Origin: Karstenula rhodostoma CBS 690.94
Taxonomy: Eukaryota; Ascomycota; Dothideomycetes; Pleosporales; Didymosphaeriaceae
Assembly: GCA_010093485.1 (NCBI GenBank)
Contig: MU001501.1
Span: forward strand, 1,381,052-1,445,051
DNA: 64,000 nt
Reading direction: 5' to 3'
Part shown: one piece after another, positions 13,586 through 24,149 of the stretch
Numbering within the stretch: position 1 is the stretch's first letter
How the letters are laid out: each line of letters begins with the position of its first letter
Notes under the pieces: model-generated
The model's input: the letters and a program-made list of their open reading frames with translations, nothing else
What the model was told of the DNA's origin: nothing
The model's database searches: none
Position numbers and translations under genes: made by a program

Positions 13586-14133
13586 GCGAAGAATTGGACA
13601 CGGAGTCTATGTTCATCGACACTCCATTTCTGAGAGCAATTCACGACGGAATCTTCGACGACAAAAAAGACAGTCTCTTCCAACTCGCAACGGCCAAAGA
13701 GTTCAAGGCCGACATTGACGAATTTGTCAATTACCGTGTCCACCAGCGGATCATCCAAGCTTCAGACGAGATGGAAAAGATACTACATGTAAGTCTTCCC
13801 CTCTATTCCTAACATCTTGTATGTATTTTGTTGACACACGAGAAGCCAGACGTCGCACCAACGGCAGCGCCAGCGCCAGCTGTCGAAGCCAAAGAAGAAG
13901 TGATTGATCCAGAGGATCTCAGATTCCGACAACTCATGGGCCTCAACCCCTTCTATCTGCTCAACGTCCATGCAGATGAAGGCGCAGCCGCGATGAAGAA
14001 GGCAGTACTGAAGCCTGGCGTTTTGCAAAGCGATATCCAGGTGACGGAAGACGATCTAGAGAGGATGGATAGGATGGGCTGGAAAGTCAAGCTCCCGCCC
14101 TTCCCCTACCCGATTCGTGTGTTCCCGTTGTAG
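13586..14133 (+). pseudogene. 3' fragment of an unknown gene truncated by an LTR
   Basis: Coding sequence enters directly from the LTR with no ATG of its own. Exon sequence to 13788 ends in phase 0 before GTAAGT. A CTAAC branch site at about 13809 and an AG at 13842 or 13845 define an intron of 54-57 bases. The second exon runs to TAG at 14131-14133. The remaining roughly 160 residues include an acidic, lysine-rich stretch, an Ala/Pro linker and a C-terminal part ending in PYPIRVFPL. I do not recognise the family. The normal codon usage and proper intron suggest a real gene before the insertion. The missing N-terminus may lie beyond the transposon block, outside the window. Confidence 0.65.
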
Positions 14134-14866
14134 GGATGCAACTTAGCTTGGGCGTGGGCAGGGAACATGCCACCGGGGACGCGCAGAGATGGGTCACACG
14201 GTCGAGGTGGAAATGGAGAGACCCATGACATTGTCCTTTGTGCACCGGTTAGGATGATGCCCAGTTAGGATGATGCCCGGGTAGGATGATTCCCGGTTAG
14301 GATGATTCCCGGTTAGGATGATGCTCGTAGCCGCCATGCACGTATGTGAGCCGTCGTCATGACACCAGGAATATAGCAAACAATGCAGCTCAAATGGTTC
14401 TAACATGTAAAGAGTTGCGTGGTGTTACGTAATGCTATGCCCATATTCGCGTTTGAAGCCACAGCCATGTTTTCGGAACCAAGCGTGTTCGCCCGCCCGC
14501 CTTCACCTGCACGTGTTTGAAGCCAGTGGCGAGGTCTGTGCGTTTCTCTTCGACTGTAAGCTCCATCGAGCCTTTACCTCACTCTGCCCACTCTCTGCCT
14601 CTTTATCTCTCCAACTCTCTACCTCTTTACCTCTCCATCTGCCTCTCTGCCCTCTATCTGCCCCTCTGTCTACTCCACAGCCTGCCCCGCGCAGACGTGT
14701 TCGCCCGCCTCCACCTTCGAGCCAGTGGCGAGGTCAGTTCCACTGCAAGCGCCCCTCTCCGGTCCGCACCCACCAAAGGCGGGACAAGTCCAAGGCGGCG
14801 ACACCAAAGCAGGCGAGCAAAAGGGAGCGCCAGATCACCAACGATAGCCACTCCCAATACTTCACC
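14134..14866. other. Intergenic region and leader with two short repeat patterns
   Basis: No convincing gene. It holds a 16-17 base tandem repeat (14248-14327), then CT-rich low-complexity DNA at about 14575-14680. A leader segment is also duplicated: about 14485-14540 and 14694-14740 share a GTTCGCCCGCC core followed by a CAGTGGCGAGGTC core. An open frame crosses part of this from 14432, but its composition is that of low-complexity DNA. Confidence 0.6.
14248..14327 (+). repeat. Tandem 16-17 bp repeat, five copies
   Basis: Five head-to-tail variants of GTTAGGATGATGCCCGG; two have TTCCC in place of TGCCC and the last reads TGCTCG. They are too close together for CRISPR spacers. A minisatellite. 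Confidence 0.85.
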
Positions 14867-15893
14867 ATGACCGGAAACGTACCAGTGCCCTTGATCGAAT
14901 GGGAAGACGTGCAGAACTGGACAGCCAGGACTCTTCCAATGCTGTTTTACAGCAGGATTCTCGACGAAGACCCATGGATGCTCCTTTGGAGCGTACCGCG
15001 GGGAATAGTCCTCCAGCAGGAAGTCGCGGAGTTGGTTGAGACCGCGCTCACGAGGCTGGAGGCGCAAGGCTACCCAGTTCGAGAGGACGTGTGGCTATTC
15101 TGGACTTGGAACTGGACCGTGCCCCCAGATATTCCTGCGGATGCTCGCAACAGCCCACATATCCCCCGCAGCTCACAAGTCATCAAACTCAAGGGATATC
15201 CTCATGTCACGAATCAGGATGTGAAGGATATGAAGCGTGAGACCAGGAGAATCAGCGTGGTGTTCACAGGCCTGGCATCCATCCATCGCGATCACCCAGA
15301 CAATATCAAGGTGGCAAGAGAGAGCCTGAAGCGCAAGCTCCCCCACGATGAGGTATGTGTGATCCAATTTCTGTTTACTGTTTCTTGGGTTAACATGGAA
15401 CTTCTAGGGCACGACACGGTCATACAAATCCATAGATGAAGAATGCGAAATCATTCTAAATGCCAAGCGACAGAAGACACGTCAGAAATCCACACTCGCC
15501 AAAAACAAAGAAAAAGAATTGAATGAGCTGAAAGAACTGAAAGCGTCCCTAGAACAGAGGGCGGTCGATGCCGAAAAGAAGCTCGAGGAAGAGAAAGAAC
15601 AGCTCGAGCAGAAGGTGGAGCTCCAAGAGAAGCAGAACCAAAGCATCAAGCAAAGTCTAGAAGAGAAGGGCACGGAGCTATCGTCTCGCGATGATGTGAT
15701 GCGGAAAGCCTTCGCTAATATAAGGGGATTTCTTGCAGATTTGCATGCAGAGGACGAAAAATTCATGATCTTTTCCCCAGGAGGTTTTTTCATGAAGGTG
15801 TGTCAATCAAAGCTCGCACGCGAAGGCTGGCACATCGATCTGGGTGATGGGACGATCACGGACAAGGATGGCGCAGGTCAGCATCACAACTGA
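14867..15893 (+). CDS. Lineage-specific coiled-coil protein of unknown function
   Basis: Two exons, 14867-15352 and 15408-15893, joined in phase 0 across a 55-base GT...AG intron, give about 323 residues. The ATG at 14867 has a CACC context. The frame is open upstream to 14432, but that stretch is low-complexity, so I chose this start. Residues 1-160 are globular and tryptophan-rich. About residues 175-250 form a strongly charged Lys/Glu/Gln coiled coil. The tail contains GWHIDLGDG. No catalytic motif is visible and I do not recognise the family. A degraded copy of the tail follows at about 16000-16216, which suggests local duplication. It sits at the gene-poor island edge, where orphan genes are common. 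Confidence 0.65.
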
Positions 15894-16604
15894 GATCTGA
15901 AGGCTCAGTTTTGGCCCAACGCCTCTAGCGTACACAGGTCGTCGAGTCCTGTTTTTTGTATACGACAATTCTTCGCTTTCACCCGACAGAGCTTGGAAAA
16001 TATGGAAGATGAAGACCTGAATGGTTTCTTCGCCTCAGGCGATCATTGATGGAGTGGTCTCAGGACATACCTGCAAAGGCGGGTTGGATTGTGGATTTGG
16101 GCGATGGCGGAGATTTCCAGACGCAAATAGCAATGCGTCATAATAAGGTGGAATTCGGAAATATCTATGGAGTTTGGCTTTTGCAGATCCCGGCGAAATG
16201 GTGGAAGCTAGGATGAATTCTATTCCCCTTATGTGGGGGCGATGGACACTGGGTCTTGCTCAGTTCGATACCGTGGATCTTTGTCTACCATAGATGAACA
16301 CTACGATGATATTCTCTTGTATACATTCATGGTTCGAGTCTCTCAAAGTAATACAGTGCTAGCAATGTTACTGATATCTATTTCACCCTCAGGTCTTACT
16401 CCCGCGAGCACCTGCAAAGCTCCACAGCTATAACTATGGCGGATACGCCGAGTATAGTAGTTACGCCCTAGTAGGTTAGGGAACTAGCCTATACTATAGG
16501 GGGAGAACCTAGCTATATATACTACGATATGCATAGATAGAGAATATAAGGAATATCCCTTATAGTACCCCGTACTCGTGACAACGACCCAGCACACCGT
16601 CAGG
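15894..16604. other. Intergenic stretch with degraded duplicate of the preceding gene's 3' end and an AT-rich patch
   Basis: At about 16050-16216 the plus strand encodes GWIVDLGDGGDF, closely like the GWHIDLGDG tail of the gene upstream, followed by a short open stretch ending at TGA (16214-16216). A matching FF(A/P)G-like segment just before it is in another frame, so the copy is frame-shifted. About 16438-16575 is AT-rich and looks like a small transposon scar. Confidence 0.5.
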
Positions 16605-18024
16605 TCAGGTGCCTTGTCCGGGTTCTTCATCTACGACCATCTGCTCCAGAGTAATTCGCAGGTATTCCACGATACGCGATGTCTCTCGCAGCTCGCTCAC
16701 CGCCTGATGGTACCTGCCTTGCTCTTCCAGAACGTGCTCCAGGAAATCGCCCAAAAACACGTTGGCTTGGTGTTCCTTCTCGGCCTGCTGCTGCTTCTCA
16801 AGCTGCTTCTCGCGTTGCTCCAGCTCCTATGCTGAATTCAGGCTGAAGTTTGACTCTTGTACGGTTTCGTAACCGAATTGCAGATTGTCACCAGCCGAGA
16901 AATCGAGAGCGCTTGCGTTGTTCTGTCCGGCATTCCAGAAACTCATGCCCACGCCCGAGGTAATGTAGCCTAGCAGGAGTCCGTTAGCCAGAGTCTCTGT
17001 CGGGGCACACAGATGAACATACCTTCGGCCAATCGAGTCACCAGGATTTCAGCCACCGATGCCTGGGCGGGGGCGAACAGCCGCGCAACAACGAACTGGG
17101 CAAGGTGAAACCGGGAGTTGAACGCCTCCTCGCATATGGCTTCGATGAGGTTCATCAGCCAGTTCGAGCTGGTATGACAGCGGTGCTGTTGGAGACGGTA
17201 ATGACATCGCTTCGAATATCCGACCTCGCGCAGCGGGTGGCTGCTAGCATCTTCAGCATGATCCAATGTATGCTTTTCGAACGCATTGCAGAAGGTACGC
17301 AGGTGCTCCATACGCTGCTTGTTGCTGTTTGGGCCCTTGGTGGTTCGGTATTTGCGATAGCCTTTCTCCGAACGCCGCAACGTCACGATAATGCTGCGCT
17401 ACGCTCGTCGCGAGTCTACGGCAAGCGCAAACTTCGGGTCTTTGCCTTCACCGTAGTCGCGCAAGTGCTGAATGAGTGTCGTACGTTTTGCGGTGGAGAG
17501 TCCGCGACCTTACTTGCCGACCAGGTACTGGATGTAGATGGCAGGTTGGACCGAGGACTGCTTGCTCCCGGTTTCGGGCGTCTGGCTCCTCCACAGGCAC
17601 TCCAACACTATCTTGACATCGGCGTCGCAAACGAAGTGCTGCGCACGATCGTCCCGAAGGATGGCATGCACAATGCCCTTGTCCATCGCGAACAGGACCT
17701 GTGGACAGATAGTTTTGAGAAGAATTACGTCGGTGCCCTGCAACGCGCGTGACCCATGGAGCTCTTCCTCGATCAGCTTCTCGATCAGGCAATTGTAGGT
17801 AGTTAGGCATCCGGTATGTACCGAGTACTTGCTGCTGTCGTTCTTGTCGTCGGGCAGTGTGATGTCGGAGAGGGCAGGGTTCGTAGTTGCGAACGCAGAG
17901 CCGTGACCGGCCGGTTGAAAATGCTCGTGCCACTCCACATCCTGTGTGTCCAGGTTCACGCACGACTCTCCATCGACACCGTGCTCGGTGCTAGTGGCGG
18001 GAGCGTTGTCGCGCGCATGACGGG
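16605..18024 (-). pseudogene. Unknown gene broken by three in-frame CAR-to-TAR stops
   Basis: One minus-strand frame runs from the MITE edge at 18024 to a TGA at 16605-16607. It is interrupted only by TAA at 17510-17512, TAG at 17399-17401 and TAG at 16827-16829. Each stop is one C-to-T step in a CpA context from a Gln codon. A 53-base intron (16970-17022: GTATGT, CTAAC, TAG) joins the two exons in frame. The last part, about 16610-16850, encodes a Gln/Glu-rich coiled coil. No family recognised. The 5' end, with its ATG, is cut off by the MITE-like element that begins at 18025. Normal codon use and intact splice sites indicate recent inactivation by RIP-like mutation. Confidence 0.7.
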
Positions 18025-18171
18025 CTCTCACGGGAAGGTGAACACCGGCGATACAGTATTAGGTCAAAAGTATAAACTTATATAGTAAACTAAGTTACTC
18101 TAGGATTAACTACTCTATATCTGAATAGTAAAGGTCTTAGCTTACATCCGGTCTTCATGTTCCCATGATAG
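18025..18171 (+). mobile_element. MITE-like element, copy 1 (147 bp)
   Basis: It begins CTCTCACGGGAA and ends TTCCCATGATAG, which form imperfect terminal inverted repeats of about 12 bases. The interior, starting GGTGAACACCGGCGATACAG, matches copy 2 at 29553-29702 along its whole length. The target duplication is unclear here: GACGG on the left, GACGA on the right. It has no coding capacity. Confidence 0.75.
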
Positions 18172-18186
18172 GACGATCTACCTTGA

Positions 18187-18345
18187 CAAAGTCCGCAACA
18201 TATTATTTATATAATAGATGGACGACGATGCTCTTGTCAATGGTCCAGAATAACCTACTAGGCTTGCTGATAGTAGTGTAGGTGAGATAGGGTGGACTTG
18301 CGTTGCAGTACCTATGGACTGGCTTATACAAGATATAGATCCTCG
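18187..18345. repeat. Dispersed repeat, copy 1 (about 120-160 bp)
   Basis: It shares a GGACGACGATGCTCTTGT core and a GTGTAGGTGAG...GGTGGACTTGC core with 21376-21580. The second copy has a short extra segment. Nature unknown, possibly a transposon or gene remnant. Confidence 0.65.
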
Positions 18346-18536
18346 TGCAGTTAGTAACTAGTGTGTCCAGAATAAATTGGCACGATTGGGCCCTGCCATT
18401 CGTGACCTCGTGTAAGCGCCACACCCCGAATCGTTAGTGCATATTCAACTGTTCTTAGGTACTATTGAGGCATATTCACTTCTCTGGCTAGGAACGCCTA
18501 AATCCACCTGGGATACATACTTGCTGAGCCCAGCCT

Positions 18537-19442
18537 CTACGCATACCTTCTACAGCTTCCTAAGCTAGCTCTACATCGACCATACGACGTTATGAGTCCA
18601 ACCGGAGATTTCACGAAGACTATGCAAGTGTTGCCACAAGCCCACAGCACCAGTCCCCAAGATTCTAATCCCCCTAACTCGATCTTAGATAATTTATGGA
18701 AACCAGCCCAAAGTCCTTCCCTGCCATAAGCACTTATCAGAAGAATACAGTGGATTAAAAGAGAATTCATGGTTCCACGTGGCGGGAGGGAGAATACAAA
18801 CAGACGAATATTCCTGTCCGATAGTATCCGTGATTTAGGAATCTTCCAGTTCAATTGTGGTGCTGATATCGCCACGGTGCGTAATGCTTTGGACACCATA
18901 ACCATAGTCTGCCGCTCCGGCAAGAACAGTACCGTTGCATGAATGTTGGCCTTGAAATCATCTATAGAAGCCAGCTGAATCGACGAGCCTGTGTATGAGA
19001 GAGATTCCATAGAGGCTTCCCGTGTGGGTGTGAAAGGATGTGGTGCTGTAGGACTCGTTGTGACCGAACGTGGCATTTGAACGTCCCCAAAGGTGTACAT
19101 CGGGGCATACCCACTGGCAGGCGACGGAGACGGGGTGCCATAAGATTGTTCGCGCAGGTCGGCATCAGGCGAGGGCATAAGTGGTATGTTGAGATAGTTT
19201 CGCTCTGCCTTGCTCTTCTTCTTCTTCAGCATCGAATCCTCAGCATCTAGCTCGGCGAGGCTGCGTTTCACGACTTCAGTTGAGATGTGCGATGTTGGGG
19301 GTGTTGTCGTGATTCGTTCCTACAGCATGCGTTGCTCCAGTCGGTCCAGGCGTTGTTGTTGTGACTCAAACTGGGTGCGCAGGCGCGTAATCTCAACATG
19401 GTAGACACTGCCCTCACATTCTTTAGAACCATCGGTGTCCAT
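18537..19442 (-). pseudogene. Unknown Lys/Ser/Pro-rich protein gene with one in-frame TAG
   Basis: A minus-strand ATG at 19442 opens a frame with a short coiled-coil, basic-region-like start (residues 15-40: TRLRTQFESQQQRLDRLEQ). It meets TAG at 19320-19322 and then stays open for about 260 codons to a TAG at 18537-18539. The internal stop is one CpA-to-TpA step from CAG. The distal part has a KKKK basic patch, then a Ser/Pro-rich stretch (SPSPASG, PTAPHPFTPTREAS), then a hydrophobic tail. The leucine-spaced start hints at a small DNA-binding or dimerisation module, but that is inference. Alternatives: a shorter intact gene starting downstream, or an unseen intron. Confidence 0.5.
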
Positions 19443-19485
19443 CGTGGGTAGGTGAAGGATGCAACCTGTGAGAAGGTGGATTTGT

Positions 19486-19839
19486 TCAGCGCAGGAGTGG
19501 AGGAGTAGAATACGATACGGTGGGGCAGATGCGGTCATATAGACGGCCGAGGTGGAGCATCTCTACGATCGCATCGAGGACAGCTGGCGCCTTTACGCAC
19601 GAGAATTTGACGTTGATAGCGAGCTCGGTCCTCTGGCTATCATGTTTGATGATCGTGGCAAACTCATGGTGGAGCTGTTGGCTCGTCCGGGGAAGAGGAA
19701 GAGGCCAGCTTACATCGACAAATGAGATGCCGCTATCTGGCAGCACATCACGCACTGCTTCACTGCGAAGGCAGTCGTAAACCATAAAGCGGATGTCCAA
19801 TGATGCCCCCAGGAGCGGAGAGGTAATCGTTGCCACCAT
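19486..19839 (-). CDS. Short F-box-like hypothetical protein or fragment
   Basis: An ATG at 19839 opens 117 codons whose start contains LDIRFMVYDCLRSEA. This resembles the degenerate F-box-like motif (LPxDIRxxIYxxL) common in short dothideomycete proteins of unknown function. The stop is at 19486. It lies 44 bases upstream of the ATG of the broken gene at 18537-19442 on the same strand, so the two may once have been one multi-exon gene. Three neighbouring sequences are broken, so this may also be a remnant. Confidence 0.4.
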   Translation of the reverse strand: MVATITSPLLGASLDIRFMVYDCLRSEAVRDVLPDSGISFVDVSWPLPLPRTSQQLHHEFATIIKHDSQRTELAINVKFSCVKAPAVLDAIVEMLHLGRLYDRICPTVSYSTPPLLR

Positions 19840-21591
19840 GGCTGTTGCGCAATTGATGATTTCGAGGGATTGCAGTGTGGGTGGAGCGAGGGAGTCCCGG
19901 TCGCTCGTGGTAGAAGAGCACCTGGGTGCTCCCTCACACGAGGGCTGCCCCCACCCTTACTTACAGCCAGCAGCTGGACCATCCTATAACATGGGTGTGG
20001 ATGGCGACGGCTTAAAGAATCAGGTGAGAAATTCGCGATGTCCAAGGTCAGAATGCAGTCCTAGGACCGTGGACCTTTCTTTCCATCTATGTACCTGTAG
20101 ACGAGAACACGGACAGGAATAGCCCTGGGCCAAGAGGTTGAAGGGAACCCAATAAAAAAGAACAAAGTACTATAGCGTAACATCCGTTAAGCTGGAAGAG
20201 CTGTCATTCAATGATGTTGTTAAGGGGTTGATCATACAGAGTAGGAGACCACGTGGACAGGAAAGAAAACAATACCAAACCAATGTATGTGGTTGGGATG
20301 TCGATCGTAGAATCTGGCAGCCATCTCAAAGGCGAAACATCCATACCCCCTGACTGCTTTTGTATCCAGGATATCGACCCAAGGCTGAAATATGCCTGTG
20401 ACCAAAGCCGCCAGCGATGCAGGTGCGCCAGAAGGTCCACCTTAGATAAGGCCTGGCCCATTCGCCACCATGGTATTCCTTCGACGTCGATCGAGCAGCC
20501 CGACATACGTCCACGGTGTTGAATTAGGAGCTCAAAGAAGCGGTATCATAGTGGGGAGAGGGTTTGACTGTTCGGTGTAGGCCAAGTGCGGTGCAAATCT
20601 CACATTGTGCTAGTCACCTGGGAGGGCTGTACATGAGGTTTAACACGCGGATCCATACCCATGGTTATGTACTATCCATCGTTAAGTGTGATGCCATGCA
20701 GAAGCAGGTTTATATGGTGGCGGTCGTGTCAGTTGATCATGCAAATCATGCATGGGATGCTCCAGGGGTACTTTTAGGTAATGCATTTCCACTTCTTGTG
20801 AAGGAATTCATTCACGGGCTCGAGCGCCCGTTGGCTCTCTGCGTGGGATGGTAATTGGGCCAGCGGACAAACGCATTTGATGAAGTCCGCATATGCGGGG
20901 ACGTATGTAACCGTAAGAGACGGCTGACGGGTGCGGCCACGTTGTCCACCAACGTTCATGGACGGGACAAGAAGATCAGTGTCGGCCAATCAACGGTTGC
21001 TGCATTGCCTGGTATGGCGTAGACTGATGCACATATGTAGGGGCTCTATCCTATCCTGATGACAAATCAAAATCAAACCAATGTAGCTTTCCAAATGGCT
21101 GCTGCGAGCTGTTTCACGAAAGGTATTGGCCCAGGGGCCTAGTGTAGTACTGTAGCTGATCGAGCAGAGGTCGTAGGGATGGAAAATCCAGTTCTACTCT
21201 ATAATTCGCGGCGCTGGGATTTCGATGCGGACGTGGATCAAATGGTTTTCTGAGAGCGGGAAGGAATGTACGTAGATAGTAGTCAGTCTGGGGCGTGTAT
21301 AAACTAGTATTACTAAATAGATATAGCTAGGTAAAGAAGCGTAGTCTAGGTAGGACTCAGGGAAGGAAACGCAGTCATATTATTCATATAATAGAGGGAC
21401 GACGATGCTCTTGTAAATAGTCCAAAATAATATACCGGGCTCGCGGATGAACAGACATCATAGCAGTGTAGGTGAGGCAAGGTGGACTTGCATTACAATA
21501 CCCACGGGCGACTCCCTATTGTCTTCCACGGCCCCGAAATCTCTACATAGAATAGTCTTGCTTATGCAAGGTGTAGATATTCCTCAATCAG
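19840..21591. other. Gene-free stretch with a dispersed repeat
   Basis: Only short overlapping open frames, none with introns, motifs or consistent codon use. The second copy of the dispersed repeat begins at about 21376. I see no other structure. Confidence 0.5.
21376..21580. repeat. Dispersed repeat, copy 2
   Basis: Direct-orientation match to 18187-18345. Differences are mostly transitions (for example CCAGAATAAC against CCAAAATAAT) plus a small indel near 21450. Two copies about 3.2 kb apart flank the broken genes between them. Confidence 0.65.
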
Positions 21592-22040
21592 ATGTTTTAC
21601 TTAATGATCATGCACGATCAAACAATTGATATGATTTATGTGCTTGCTGCTGTTCTTATCCTGACACTGGGAACGATGTGCAAGATATTCACTAGGAAAG
21701 TTCAAGAATGGGCCGACCTGAAGGGCGAGATATTACGTTTAGATGGCCTGCACGAGGGTGACAGCGCATCCATTCAAATCTCATTGCAGCTTTTTCAAAA
21801 TCAGAAGTACATTTCCTCGTCAGCTCTGGGTTAAAGGATAACATGGACCTACTCCGAATGGATGAGTATAGTCTCAACAACCGGAAACGGTAATTTAGGC
21901 AGAGAGTTGATCAAATACAACAATCTATGGACAAGACCTTTGAACATTTATACCGAGCATCTGAAGGGCGAGATGAGCTAAAAAAGACTTCTCTACTCGT
22001 TACTGTTCCTCCCCTCACAGTGTTACGGGGGGTATCTTAA
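21592..22040 (+). pseudogene. Degraded gene: membrane segment plus charged helical region
   Basis: From about 21592 a plus-strand frame encodes a hydrophobic segment (IYVLAAVLILTLGTM) followed by an amphipathic region up to TAA at 21832-21834. A second plus frame continues the same kind of sequence, with LKDNMDLLRMDEY and then DQIQQSMDKTFEHLY, to TAA at about 22038-22040, with one internal TAA at about 21890 that would be CAA before RIP. One frame shift plus one nonsense change would explain the two halves. The pattern resembles the N-terminal helical domains of fungal NACHT/ankyrin-type proteins, but I cannot name a family. Confidence 0.4.
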
Positions 22041-22422
22041 TTAGAGGCAAGGGCTTGTATTATAATTTAAATCTTTCTTTCTTCTCCTTTATTTCGTCTG
22101 CTTCGCACACGCTCCTTTAAGACATATGCATGAAGATGTAGTCCTAAACATTGAAGCCGTCTTGCATTATGTACGCAGTTGTCATTCATTGAGGCACTCA
22201 AGGGGGAGAATCCAATTGTATAAAGGGCAGCTGTTGACGGCAGTTCGCGGGCGTGAGAGTGCGGGCGTATGGGATGGAAAGTCTTGTGTCATGCCATGAG
22301 TTGGACATAGAAAAAAAGATGCCAACGCACAACTCAGTACATAGGCATGCTACCTCGGTGAAAGCCATGTTACCCGATCATTACCCTGTATCTGAACGAC
22401 CAGTGAGCTTTTGCACTTCTGA

Positions 22423-22674
22423 CTAATGTTGACACAGGCGCCGATACCTAGGTAACTCCCAGGTGTGGCTTTTAGACAGCAGGCATTCGACGCTGGCTCT
22501 TAATTTCAATATTATATAGCCGTCGCTTACAACAAATTCGGTAGCCATTAGCAAGTCCGAGTTGTTCCTTCGACCAGTAAAGGTGAAAGCATTATCACGT
22601 CCTGCGCACGTGACAATCCCCAAAATGCATGGGATAATCAAAACGGTAGACCAGCTACATCGCATTACTGCCAC
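22423..22674 (-). CDS. Possible last exon of the membrane protein gene, or a separate short ORF
   Basis: An 83-codon minus-strand frame with one clear hydrophobic stretch (STVLIIPCILGIVTCAG) ends at TAA 22423-22425. It lies 10 bases beyond the stop of the membrane protein gene at 22685-24067 and is in another frame. A short intron or a frame shift could join them, adding one more membrane segment. I could not fix splice sites. Confidence 0.35.
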   Translation of the reverse strand: MAVMRCSWSTVLIIPCILGIVTCAGRDNAFTFTGRRNNSDLLMATEFVVSDGYIILKLRASVECLLSKSHTWELPRYRRLCQH

Positions 22675-22684
22675 ACTTGCACTA

Positions 22685-24067
22685 TCAGATCAAATACAAA
22701 CTATCATGCCACGGATCCTTCCACATAAGCACGCCCATTGCCAGCCGGTCTGTCTCACCAATGCCAGGGCTCTGCAGCACCGTCTGCGCGTTTTTTATCC
22801 AACCCCTGCTTTCGACCAGAGTCATGATTGTTACCGGGCTGCAAGCAAACAATAAGATCAGAAGTGGGAAGCATATGATCGAGCGGCCGCTCAAGAACCA
22901 TCGCTCAAACGAGCGTGCTTCCTTTGGGGCTGGCTTCCGAATCTTCTCGTACAGCTGGGCGATCAGGGTGAAAGCCCATTGCACTACTATCCGGCCCACG
23001 CCAATGTTGAACAAGATGTTTGATATTTGCAGGGCTCGACCGTAGCGCGTGTGGTCGCGATCTCGTGTCGAGAGTGAGAAGGTGGTCGCGTCCCATATGT
23101 TTGTATGGTCTGGGCAAACCTTGGTCCAGTCGAAGGTGGAGGTTGCTTCGGTAAGGAAGTGTAGTATCGGCGGACAGCCGCTAGTAAATCGATATCGCAG
23201 AATGTATATGGTAATGCCGTAGATCCAGACACGGTGGATGATGATTCCAAGCTCCAGATCGGACTGACGTAAGACCGGGAAGACACTGTCGAGATACTTT
23301 GTGAATGACTTGTTAAAAGCCTTGCATCTTGCAAACAACGATGCCTTGTCATGAGAGCGTAGTCTTGATTCACTTCGTTCTGACGGCAGCCCTTCAAGAG
23401 GAAGCTTCAGGAAGTTGTCCTGTTCATTGGAGCAGAGAGTAGAAGACGTGTCTGATCTTTCCAGTGGATGAGGGCTTGCGTCGTGGTCGTGTGGCCCTAT
23501 CATCTTCCACTCGCTGCCGATTGATAGGATAAGCGTACTATTAAGAGTTGCGACAAGGCCTCCGAGAGCAATCCTGAAGATACGTAGATCAATGAGCCAG
23601 AACCAGATGCCTCGGTCCTGTATGTTGAATACCCCTCTGACCCAAATAGATACAGTCCCAATGTACTGTGCAAGGAAGGCCAACAGCAATCCGAGTCTGC
23701 CAATCCAAAGGATGCCGATTCTCTGCGGCACGCGGTGGACCTGTTCAGGACGGAGCGAGACCAAAGGTACCGCTTTGTTTGGAGAACAAACCGACGATGC
23801 TTGCATGCCGAGACAAGCGGCAATGAAGAACCGGGCTGATAATCGGCCCCGGCTCCATAAAACTCTCCTGACGGCGATAGTGGCTCGAATCACGATCTGG
23901 GCGAGCGCCATCTCTGGGAACTCAAAGAAGCAGAGCAAAACCAGCAGAGCTTCAACAGAGTTGGCACTGCCCTGTAAAGACATCAAATGCCCACAGGAGG
24001 CCATCGTCGCAACAAGGACGGCGAGAAACCGTATCCAAACCTCATCAACTCTGGTAACACTCAGCAA
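22685..24067 (-). CDS. Multi-pass membrane protein of unknown function
   Basis: A long minus-strand frame of about 460 codons ends at TGA 22685. The first ATG in frame is at 24007. A better model adds an upstream mini-exon beginning ATGCCTTGGGTG at about 24145, joined by a roughly 53-base intron. Hydrophobic segments occur near residues 30-60, 120-145, 150-185, 285-300, 350-375 and 395-425 of the frame. Between the second and third clusters is a charged loop with a Ser-rich stretch (residues about 195-245). The layout (N-terminal helices, a cytosolic loop, C-terminal helices) is that of many ascomycete integral membrane proteins without assigned function. No transporter signature is visible. 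Unlike its neighbours it has no internal stops. Confidence 0.55.
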   Translation of the reverse strand: MLSVTRVDEVWIRFLAVLVATMASCGHLMSLQGSANSVEALLVLLCFFEFPEMALAQIVIRATIAVRRVLWSRGRLSARFFIAACLGMQASSVCSPNKAVPLVSLRPEQVHRVPQRIGILWIGRLGLLLAFLAQYIGTVSIWVRGVFNIQDRGIWFWLIDLRIFRIALGGLVATLNSTLILSIGSEWKMIGPHDHDASPHPLERSDTSSTLCSNEQDNFLKLPLEGLPSERSESRLRSHDKASLFARCKAFNKSFTKYLDSVFPVLRQSDLELGIIIHRVWIYGITIYILRYRFTSGCPPILHFLTEATSTFDWTKVCPDHTNIWDATTFSLSTRDRDHTRYGRALQISNILFNIGVGRIVVQWAFTLIAQLYEKIRKPAPKEARSFERWFLSGRSIICFPLLILLFACSPVTIMTLVESRGWIKNAQTVLQSPGIGETDRLAMGVLMWKDPWHDSLYLI

Positions 24068-24149
24068 GTCTTATCAAGTCACTGTGAGGGTGGCATCCTA
24101 CCCTCTAGTGCTGTATGAGACACCCAAGGCATTTGAGAGACATTGCGGA

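Noticed and set aside
14248..14327. GTTAGGATGAT repeats, possibly degenerate telomere-like
   Set aside because: The unit is 16-17 bases, unlike the fungal TTAGGG telomere repeat, and lies inside a chromosome segment. It is a minisatellite.
14432..14866. N-terminal extension of the coiled-coil gene from an ATG at 14432
   Set aside because: The extension is CT-rich low complexity with a duplicated segment. The ATG at 14867 has a better context.
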